Shown here piece after piece: positions 57,760 through 64,000 of a stretch of DNA of 64,000 nucleotides. The stretch spans positions 2,108,001-2,172,000 of the forward strand of contig NZ_AP025503.1 in NCBI RefSeq assembly GCF_024347575.1, given 5' to 3'. A model generated the notes under the pieces. That model was not told the origin of the DNA. It saw nothing but the letters and a program-made list of their open reading frames with translations, and did not search any database. Every line of letters starts with the position of its first letter. Position 1 is the first letter of the stretch. Position numbers and translations under genes: made by a program. This stretch comes from Vibrio pelagius (GTDB lineage Bacteria; Pseudomonadota; Gammaproteobacteria; Enterobacterales; Vibrionaceae).

Positions 57760-60348
57760 ATGAACTCATTAATTGAACAAATTCGTACCGGCTCTGTTTG
57801 GACATTTCCAGGCGGTGTTCACCCTGCTGAAAACAAAAAGCAATCTAACGGCTTAGCTATCGCGCATGCGTCGATCCCGCAAGAAATTGTCCTGCCTGTA
57901 AAGCAGCACATAGGTAAGGCAGGTAACCTTCTGGTCGCCATTGGCGATGATGTATTGAAAGGCCAGCAGCTGACGGCTCTCGACACAGGTTTCACGCTTC
58001 CTGTTCATGCTCCAACCTCAGGTACGGTTGTCGCAATCGAACCAAGAACGACAGCTCACCCTTCTGGCTTGTCTGAACTTAGCATCGTGATCAAACCAGA
58101 TGGCAAAGATCAATGGATTGAGCGCCGAGGTACTCAAAATTACACCGAAAAAACCTCAGACGAGCTACTTGATATCATTCGTCAGGCTGGTATTTCGGGT
58201 ATGGGTGGCGCTGGCTTCCCGACTGCAAAAAAACTGCAATCAGGCTTAGGTCGCACAGATATTCTGATCGTTAATGCAGCCGAGTGTGAACCTTACATCA
58301 CCTCAGATGACAAATTACTTCAAGAGCACGCTGACGAAGTGCTCAAAGGCATTGAAGTGGTCGAGCACCTGCTGCAACCAAAGCTGACTGTCATTGGTAT
58401 CGAAGATAACAAGCCAGAGGCGATCAAAGCTCTTGAACTTGCGGCGAAAGACAAAGATATTGTCATCCGCGTTATTCCTACCAAATACCCATCTGGTGGT
58501 GAAAAGCAGCTGATTAAGATCCTGACCAACAAAGAAGTACCTGCCGGCGGCATTCCAGCCGATATCGGGGTCTTAGTCCAAAACGTTGGCTCACTGTACT
58601 CAATCAAGCGTGCTGTTATTGATGGCGAGCCTGTTGTGAATCGCGTAGTCACACTGACCGGTAAAACCTTTAAGCAACCACGTAACGTGTGGGCGCTACT
58701 GGGTACTCCGGTTAGCGCACTGCTTGCTGAGTTTGGTTACAAAGCCGATAAAAAGCTACCAAGACTTATCTTAGGTGGGCCTATGATGGGCTTTACCCTG
58801 CCACATGAAAATGTGCCAATCACTAAAACGTCGAACTGTATTCTAGCACCGACACGTCGCGAGATTTCTCCAAATAGCTATGAAATGGAGTGTATCCGTT
58901 GTAGTCAATGTGCAGAGGCCTGCCCAGCTTCTCTATTGCCGCAACAACTGCAATGGCATGCTAAGGCGAATGAGCTCGACAAGTGTGAAGAGCTGAACAT
59001 TAAAGATTGTATTGAATGTGGAGCTTGTGCGTTTGTCTGCCCGAGTGAGATCCCATTGGTTCAGTATTACCGCCAAGCGAAAGCTGAGATCAAAACTCGC
59101 CGCGATGAATCTGCCGCAGCCGAGCGAGCCAAACAGCGTTTTGAAGAGAAAAACGCTCGTATGGAGCGCGATAAAGCAGAACGCGAAAACCGCTTTAAGA
59201 AAGCGGCAGATAACCGTCGTAAAGAGATGAAGACATCTGATGGTGATGATGCCATCGCTGCAGCTATCGCACGAGTAAAAGCACAGAAAGCGGCTGCGGA
59301 CACAACTAATAAAGAGCCGGCTGTGAAGCCAGCGGTTGCCGCTGCCATTGCGAAAGCAAAGGCGAAACAAGCTGCAGCTCAACAAAGCAACAGTGCAGAG
59401 CCAGATAATTCTGAAATGTCCAAACTGCGTGAGGAACGTAAAAAACTAGCAAGAGAGCGTAAAGCTCAACAAGCTAATGCGGAAAGCCAAACGCCAGGCG
59501 AAGACAAAAAAGATGCGGTCGCTGCTGCTATTGCGCGTGCCAAGGCGAAAAAAGCCCAACAAGCTGAAACAAACTCAGAAGCAAGCAGTGACAGCAAGAA
59601 AGATGCCGTAGCTGCCGCAATAGCTCGAGCTAAAGCCAAAAAAGCCCAGCAATCAGAGACAGACCCTGATACCAGCTCGGACAGGAAAAAAGACGCCGTA
59701 GCCGCTGCCATTGCACGCGCCAAAGCTAAAAAGGCGCAGCAATCTCAACCACAAGTTGAAGAGGTCGAAGCTGAATCTGCAGACGAAGCGGTTGACCCGA
59801 AGAAAGCTGCCGTAGCAGCTGCTATTGCACGCGCCAAAGCGAAAAAGGCGCAGCAAGCTCAACCGCAAGTTGAAGAGGTCGAAGCGGAGTCAGCAGACGA
59901 AGCGATTGATCCGAAGAAAGCTGCCGTAGCTGCTGCTATCGCACGTGCGAAAGCGAAAAAGGCGCAGCAAGCTCAACCGCAAGTTGAAGAGGTCGAAGCG
60001 GAGTCAGCAGACGAAGCGATTGATCCGAAGAAAGCTGCCGTAGCTGCTGCTATCGCACGTGCGAAAGCGAAAAAGGTGCAACAAGCTCAACCGCAAGTTG
60101 AAGAGGTCGAAGCGGAGTCAGCAGACGAAGCGATTGATCCGAAGAAAGCTGCCGTAGCTGCTGCTATCGCACGTGCGAAAGCGAAAAAGGCGCAACAAGC
60201 TCAACCGCAAGTTGAACAGGTCGAAGCGGAATCAGCAGACGAAGCGGTTGACCCGAAGAAAGCTGCCGTTGCTGCTGCCATTGCACGCGCTAAAGCGAAA
60301 AAAGCTCAGCAAGAGCAAAATAAAAAGAATATTGAGGAGAAAGAGTAG
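57760..60348 (+). CDS. rnfC: Rnf complex subunit C with long C-terminal repeat array
   Basis: Peripheral cytoplasmic subunit that binds NADH/FMN and holds two [4Fe-4S] clusters. Of 862 residues, about 1-450 is the conserved core: [12 protein letters not shown] near 145, then [12 protein letters not shown] (Cys378, 381, 384, 388) and [12 protein letters not shown] (Cys417, 420, 423, 427). From about 495 to 862 the protein is ten modules built on [13 protein letters not shown] with acidic spacers. The last five share nearly identical 114-bp DNA units. The repeats are in frame and alternate basic helix and acidic linker. A long Ala/Lys-rich tail is known in RsxC of enterobacteria, but the number of modules varies. 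Confidence 0.96.
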   Translation: MNSLIEQIRTGSVWTFPGGVHPAENKKQSNGLAIAHASIPQEIVLPVKQHIGKAGNLLVAIGDDVLKGQQLTALDTGFTLPVHAPTSGTVVAIEPRTTAHPSGLSELSIVIKPDGKDQWIERRGTQNYTEKTSDELLDIIRQAGISGMGGAGFPTAKKLQSGLGRTDILIVNAAECEPYITSDDKLLQEHADEVLKGIEVVEHLLQPKLTVIGIEDNKPEAIKALELAAKDKDIVIRVIPTKYPSGGEKQLIKILTNKEVPAGGIPADIGVLVQNVGSLYSIKRAVIDGEPVVNRVVTLTGKTFKQPRNVWALLGTPVSALLAEFGYKADKKLPRLILGGPMMGFTLPHENVPITKTSNCILAPTRREISPNSYEMECIRCSQCAEACPASLLPQQLQWHAKANELDKCEELNIKDCIECGACAFVCPSEIPLVQYYRQAKAEIKTRRDESAAAERAKQRFEEKNARMERDKAERENRFKKAADNRRKEMKTSDGDDAIAAAIARVKAQKAAADTTNKEPAVKPAVAAAIAKAKAKQAAAQQSNSAEPDNSEMSKLREERKKLARERKAQQANAESQTPGEDKKDAVAAAIARAKAKKAQQAETNSEASSDSKKDAVAAAIARAKAKKAQQSETDPDTSSDRKKDAVAAAIARAKAKKAQQSQPQVEEVEAESADEAVDPKKAAVAAAIARAKAKKAQQAQPQVEEVEAESADEAIDPKKAAVAAAIARAKAKKAQQAQPQVEEVEAESADEAIDPKKAAVAAAIARAKAKKVQQAQPQVEEVEAESADEAIDPKKAAVAAAIARAKAKKAQQAQPQVEQVEAESADEAVDPKKAAVAAAIARAKAKKAQQEQNKKNIEEKE
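59767..60336 (+). repeat. Tandem 114-bp coding repeats in rnfC
   Basis: Equivalent points fall at 59767, 59881, 59995, 60109 and 60223, exactly 114 bp (38 codons) apart. The units at 59881, 59995 and 60109 differ at only a few bases, while the outer ones have more changes. Shorter and older modules lie upstream from about 59240. Confidence 0.97.
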
Positions 60349-61394
60349 TGGCCTTTTTTATTGCCAGCTCACCGCACGCGCATAGCCGCAGAAGTACACC
60401 AGATCTAATGAAATGGGTGGCGATTGCGGCATTACCTGGATTACTAGCTCAAACCTACTTCTTTGGGTGGGGCACAATTATCCAGCTCGTTTTGGCTATC
60501 TTGCTCGCCGTTACTTTTGAAGCTGGAGTTATGCTGCTTCGCAAGCGTCCACCAGTTATGGCTCTGCGTGATTACAGTGCTATTGTCACAGCTTGGTTGC
60601 TAAGTGTCGCTATCCCGCCACATTCCCAATGGTGGATGATGGTTATCGGTCTATTCTTTGCGATTGTTATTGCTAAGCACCTCTATGGGGGATTAGGACA
60701 AAACCCATTCAACCCAGCTATGGTCGCTTATGTGGTATTGCTGATTTCATTCCCAGTGCAAATGACTAGCTGGAATGCTCCTATCAGTCTCAGTGCTGAA
60801 CCTACAAGCTTTGTTGATTCATTCTTAATGATCTTTACTGGCTTCAACAATGAAGGTCTATCATTGCAGCAAGCTCGTATCGGTATTGATGGCACCACAA
60901 TGGCAACACCACTGGACGCCTTTAAGACAGCATTAGCTGCAGGTAACACAGCGTCCGAGGCGCTTTCACAGCCACAATTTAGTTGGTTAGCGGGTATTGG
61001 TTGGGAGTGGGTAAACATCGCTTACCTACTCGGGGGTTTAGTACTGATCAAGCAACGAGTGATTCAATGGTATATCCCGGTTTCGTTCTTAGCGAGTTTG
61101 ACGCTATTTAGTCTGGTATTCAGTGTGTTTACTCCTGGAGAGACAGCGTCACCAATGGTCCACCTACTCTCGGGTGCAACGATGTTAGGCGCATTTTTCA
61201 TTGCGACCGACCCCGTTTCAGCCTCAACTACGGTTAAAGGACGACTCGTGTTCGGTGCCATGATTGGTGGTTTAGTCTTTATTATTCGTAGCTGGGGTGG
61301 TTTCCCAGATGGTGTCGCATTTGCAGTATTGTTGGCAAACATGTGCGTTCCTTTGATTGACTACTACACCAAACCACGTACATACGGCCATTAA
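60348..61394 (+). CDS. rnfD: Rnf complex subunit D
   Basis: Membrane subunit with a covalently bound FMN, 348 residues and about nine to ten hydrophobic segments. Thr187 in [12 protein letters not shown] is the position reported to carry FMN in Vibrio cholerae RnfD. The conserved GQNPFNPAM lies at 117-125. The start is GTG at 60348, sharing its G with the rnfC stop (TAGTG), with GAGGAGAAAG upstream, so translation is coupled. Confidence 0.96.
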   Translation: MAFFIASSPHAHSRRSTPDLMKWVAIAALPGLLAQTYFFGWGTIIQLVLAILLAVTFEAGVMLLRKRPPVMALRDYSAIVTAWLLSVAIPPHSQWWMMVIGLFFAIVIAKHLYGGLGQNPFNPAMVAYVVLLISFPVQMTSWNAPISLSAEPTSFVDSFLMIFTGFNNEGLSLQQARIGIDGTTMATPLDAFKTALAAGNTASEALSQPQFSWLAGIGWEWVNIAYLLGGLVLIKQRVIQWYIPVSFLASLTLFSLVFSVFTPGETASPMVHLLSGATMLGAFFIATDPVSASTTVKGRLVFGAMIGGLVFIIRSWGGFPDGVAFAVLLANMCVPLIDYYTKPRTYGH

Positions 61395-61407
61395 GGAAAC
61401 ATAAACA

Positions 61408-62037
61408 ATGCTAAATGCGATTAGAAAAAATGGTCTAACTCTTGCGATTTTTGCCTGTGCGTCTACTGGTTTGGTGGCTGTAACCCACTACCTAACCAAA
61501 GATCAGATCAAGCTTCAAGAACAAGCTCAACTGCTGTCGGTTTTGAATCAAGTGATTCCTCACGAGAAGCACGACAATGAACTCTTTTCCTCCTGTACCT
61601 TGGTTGAATCTGAGGCACTTGGTAGCAAACAGGCGATGCCCGCTTATATCGCAACTCTCAATGGTGAGCCGAGCGCAATTGCTATTGAGGCTATTGCTCC
61701 CGACGGCTATAACGGCGCGATTAAAGTGATCGTAGGGCTAGATGTCGAAGGTACTGTATTGGGTACTCGAGTACTTGCACATCAAGAAACCCCGGGGCTG
61801 GGAGATAAAATCGATCTTCGCGTCACCGACTGGATCACTTCATTTACCGGTAAGCAAGTAACTGAATCGAATCAAGACAAATGGAAAGTGCGTAAAGATG
61901 GCGGTGACTTTGACCAATTCACAGGCGCGACGATCACACCTCGAGCTGTTGTTAAAGCAGTCAAAAACGCCGTTGTTTTCGTTAACGAAAATCAACAAAC
62001 ACTATTGTCTCAGCCTAAAAATTGCGGAGGAGCGTAA
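61408..62037 (+). CDS. rnfG: Rnf complex subunit G
   Basis: Membrane-anchored periplasmic flavin subunit, 209 residues. It has one N-terminal helix (about 9-28), an FMN-binding domain with HQETPGLGD, and the flavin attachment motif [10 protein letters not shown] with Thr175, the position known from V. cholerae RnfG. Its stop overlaps the rnfE start (TAATG). FMN is presumably attached by ApbE, which is not in this window. Confidence 0.96.
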   Translation: MLNAIRKNGLTLAIFACASTGLVAVTHYLTKDQIKLQEQAQLLSVLNQVIPHEKHDNELFSSCTLVESEALGSKQAMPAYIATLNGEPSAIAIEAIAPDGYNGAIKVIVGLDVEGTVLGTRVLAHQETPGLGDKIDLRVTDWITSFTGKQVTESNQDKWKVRKDGGDFDQFTGATITPRAVVKAVKNAVVFVNENQQTLLSQPKNCGGA

Positions 62038-62729
62038 TGAGTGAACATAAAACGCTAATCAAGAATGGCATGTGGGCGAATAACCCTGCCCTTGTCCAAC
62101 TGCTTGGTCTTTGTCCTTTACTGGCGGTGTCATCGACAGTGACTAACGCGCTAGGCTTAGGCATTGCCACCCTGTTAGTGCTAGTTGGCTCGAATGTTTG
62201 CGTATCTCTGGTTCGTAACCATGTTCCAAAAGAGGTGCGTATTCCGGTATTTGTCATGATCATCGCGTCATTAGTAACTTGTGTTCAGCTATTAATGAAT
62301 GCTTACGCTTATGGCCTATACCTGTCTCTAGGTATCTTTATTCCACTTATCGTTACCAACTGTATCATCATCGGTCGCGCAGAGGCATTCGCTTCAAAAA
62401 ACACCCTACTCCCAGCAGCACAAGACGGCTTCTGGATGGGCATGGGCATGACCGCTGTATTGGTTGTACTGGGCGCGATGCGTGAAATCATTGGCAACGG
62501 CACTCTATTTGATGGTGCAGATCTTCTGCTCGGTGATTGGGCATCAGCCCTAAGAATCGAAATCTTCCATTTCGACAATAGCTTCTTGCTGGCGCTACTG
62601 CCGCCAGGCGCATTTATTGGGGTCGGTTTCTTGATTGCATTGAAAAACCTAATCGACCATCAAGCGAGAGCAAGACAGCCAAAACAAGAAAAACCAACCA
62701 TCGAACGTGCCCGTGTGACTAACGCATAG
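62037..62729 (+). CDS. rnfE: Rnf complex subunit E
   Basis: Integral membrane subunit homologous to RnfA, 230 residues and six hydrophobic segments. It has [21 protein letters not shown] and [17 protein letters not shown], which hold the membrane cluster cysteines. The start is ATG 62037, with GGAGGAG upstream and overlap with the rnfG stop; a frame five codons longer is rejected. A hairpin separates it from nth. Confidence 0.96.
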   Translation: MSEHKTLIKNGMWANNPALVQLLGLCPLLAVSSTVTNALGLGIATLLVLVGSNVCVSLVRNHVPKEVRIPVFVMIIASLVTCVQLLMNAYAYGLYLSLGIFIPLIVTNCIIIGRAEAFASKNTLLPAAQDGFWMGMGMTAVLVVLGAMREIIGNGTLFDGADLLLGDWASALRIEIFHFDNSFLLALLPPGAFIGVGFLIALKNLIDHQARARQPKQEKPTIERARVTNA

Positions 62730-62741
62730 TTCAAACTATTC

Positions 62742-62764
62742 AAAGGGGCTAATTTTGCCCCTTT
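62742..62764 (+). terminator. Hairpin between rnfE and nth
   Basis: AAAGGGGC pairs with GCCCCTTT around a 7-base loop, but only a weak T run follows, so some transcripts probably continue into nth. Confidence 0.6.
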
Positions 62765-62859
62765 CGCAAATATAACTAGAGACACTCATAAGAGTGCAAA
62801 AATGAGCAAGCTTGACGCTTGAGCGACTCCAAGCTTTAAAACTGGAAAGTAATGTCACT

Positions 62860-63495
62860 ATGAATAATGTCAAACGCGTTCAGATCTTAGAGCGTTTACG
62901 GGAGAACAACCCGAATCCTCAAACCGAACTTAATTGGAGTTCACCGTTTGAGCTGTTAATCGCAGTTTTACTATCAGCCCAAGCGACTGATGTGAGTGTG
63001 AATAAAGCAACCGACAAGCTTTACCCTGTTGCTAACACTCCTCAAGCAATCTACGACCTAGGTGTTGAAGGACTGAAAGAGTACATCAAGACGATCGGCC
63101 TGTTTAACTCTAAAGCCGAGAACACCATCAAAACCTGTCGCATGCTGCTCGACCTGCACAACGGCGAAGTGCCTGAAGACCGTGCCGCTCTTGAAGCTTT
63201 GCCTGGTGTGGGCCGAAAAACAGCAAATGTGGTGCTCAACACTGCATTTGGCTGGCCGACCATTGCCGTCGATACTCACATTTATCGCGTCTCGAATCGC
63301 AGTAAGTTTGCGATGGGTAAAACCGTCGATGACGTTGAGCAAAAACTGCTTAAAGTCGTACCAAAAGAGTTTAAGCTAGATGTACACCATTGGCTGATTT
63401 TGCACGGCCGCTATACTTGTGTCGCGCGCAAACCACGCTGTGGTAACTGCATCATTGAAGACTTATGCGAATTCAAAGAGAAGACCGAAGTCTAA
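62860..63495 (+). CDS. nth: Endonuclease III
   Basis: DNA glycosylase/AP lyase that removes oxidised pyrimidines. The protein is 211 residues from ATG 62860, the same length as E. coli Nth. A TTG 16 codons upstream is rejected because the extra segment is not family-like. It has the helix-hairpin-helix LPGVGRKTAN with Lys120, the catalytic Asp138, and the [4Fe-4S] ligands Cys187, Cys194, Cys197 and Cys203. Last gene of the rnf-nth cluster, a conserved order. Confidence 0.98.
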   Translation: MNNVKRVQILERLRENNPNPQTELNWSSPFELLIAVLLSAQATDVSVNKATDKLYPVANTPQAIYDLGVEGLKEYIKTIGLFNSKAENTIKTCRMLLDLHNGEVPEDRAALEALPGVGRKTANVVLNTAFGWPTIAVDTHIYRVSNRSKFAMGKTVDDVEQKLLKVVPKEFKLDVHHWLILHGRYTCVARKPRCGNCIIEDLCEFKEKTEV

Positions 63496-63543
63496 ACACT
63501 TATCGGTTTTCTATAAAAACATCTAAGCTAGGAGCAAAACACT

Positions 63544-63960
63544 ATGTCAAATGGCCGTATTTTACACACCATGCTGCGCGTTGGTGATCTGGACCGTTCA
63601 ATCGAGTTCTATACAAACGTTATGGGCATGAATGTACTTCGTCGTAACGAAAACAAAGAGTACGAGTACACATTAGTATTCGTGGGCTATGGTGATGAAT
63701 CACAAGGGTCTGTCATCGAGCTCACTTACAACTGGGGAACTTCTGAATACGACCTTGGTAACGCGTTTGGACACGTTGCTATTGGCGTTGACGACATCTA
63801 TAGCACTTGTGACGCTATCAAAGCGGCAGGTGGTAACGTCACTCGAGAGCCAGGCCCAGTGAAAGGTGGTTCAACTCACATTGCCTTTGTCAAAGACCCT
63901 GACGGCTACATGATCGAGCTGATTCAAAACAAACAAGCAAGTGCAGGTCTAGAAGGTTAA
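63544..63960 (+). CDS. gloA: Lactoylglutathione lyase (glyoxalase I)
   Basis: Converts the methylglyoxal-glutathione adduct to S-lactoylglutathione. The 138-residue protein has a beta-alpha-beta-beta-beta fold repeated twice. Metal ligands line up with the E. coli nickel enzyme: His8, Glu59, His77 and Glu125. Motifs [13 protein letters not shown] and [10 protein letters not shown] are typical. AGGAGC lies 10 bases before the ATG. It follows nth after 48 bases. The last 40 bases of the window after it show nothing. Confidence 0.97.
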   Translation: MSNGRILHTMLRVGDLDRSIEFYTNVMGMNVLRRNENKEYEYTLVFVGYGDESQGSVIELTYNWGTSEYDLGNAFGHVAIGVDDIYSTCDAIKAAGGNVTREPGPVKGGSTHIAFVKDPDGYMIELIQNKQASAGLEG

Positions 63961-64000
63961 TCCCTGTTCTAGACATGGCGAAATACCTTCAATCACAAAG

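Noticed and set aside
59240..60336. The regular 114-bp repeats of rnfC as a CRISPR array or mobile element
   Set aside because: The units are contiguous, without unique spacers, and keep the RnfC reading frame as 38-residue modules.
1..64000. Insertion sequences, prophage, integron or defence islands
   Set aside because: I looked for transposase, integrase, phage and restriction-type proteins and for attC-like repeats and found none; gene order and codon use are uniform.

Overview
The window is a gene-dense, about 45% GC piece of a gammaproteobacterial chromosome. It is almost certainly chromosome 1 of a Vibrio. The diagnostic marks are the luxU-luxO quorum-sensing pair with a Qrr small RNA between luxO and uvrB, together with the block orders yceD-rpmF-plsX-fabH-fabD-fabG-acpP-fabF-pabC-mltG-tmk-holB, fadR/nhaB-dsbB and rnfABCDGE-nth. 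I see no insertion sequence, prophage, integron, CRISPR array or genomic island. Nearly every gene belongs to a conserved family, so most of the interest lies in non-coding and repetitive DNA.

Layout. 1-8972 (minus strand) is the fatty-acid synthesis cluster, running from yceD/rpmF down to tmk and the start of holB. 9122-11160 holds maf and rluC, a convergent pair with REP-like and tandem repeats between them. 11164-16423 has rne with a long 5' leader, then a SulP anion permease. 16516-24835 holds housekeeping genes: a low-molecular-weight phosphatase, cobO, asmA, udk, the Mrp-type Fe-S carrier apbC, metG and yehS. 24927-28646 is fadR, divergent from nhaB and then dsbB. 28729-35170 is a looser accessory stretch: a SEC-C protein, dusC, a GGDEF diguanylate cyclase, a GH13 glucanase and an orphan ABC substrate-binding protein. 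35485-40803 is yfbV, ackA, pta and a glutathionyl-hydroquinone reductase. 41136-46736 (minus) is oppABCDF. 47333-50115 (minus) is moaABCDE behind a probable molybdenum-cofactor riboswitch, divergent from ybhK. 51394-53391 holds luxU, luxO and qrr1. 53436-55466 is uvrB behind a LexA box. 55467-56586 is a 1.1-kb gene-poor stretch with one intact tRNA-Asn followed by decayed tandem copies of its 3' end and spacer. 56587-63495 is rnfABCDGE-nth, and gloA closes the window.

How the parts work together. acpP supplies the carrier, fabD loads malonyl-ACP, fabH starts and fabF extends chains, fabG reduces them, and plsX passes acyl groups to phospholipid synthesis. fadR, about 18 kb away, is the usual regulator of this pathway. 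LuxO activates qrr1 through a sigma-54 promoter in response to phosphate relayed by LuxU; both the promoter and a LuxO-type palindrome are visible. The Rnf complex couples ferredoxin/NADH electron transfer to ion pumping, and NhaB is a sodium/proton antiporter, as expected in a marine bacterium.

Strongest observations: (i) qrr1 with its sigma-54 promoter and LuxO site; (ii) the tRNA-Asn region, where two spacer repeats keep the same 7-bp hairpin through three compensatory base-pair changes; (iii) the RnfC C-terminal array of ten modules, including nearly identical 114-bp DNA repeats; (iv) a structured leader upstream of nhaB that resembles no element I can name; (v) a strong terminator-like hairpin between ackA and pta.
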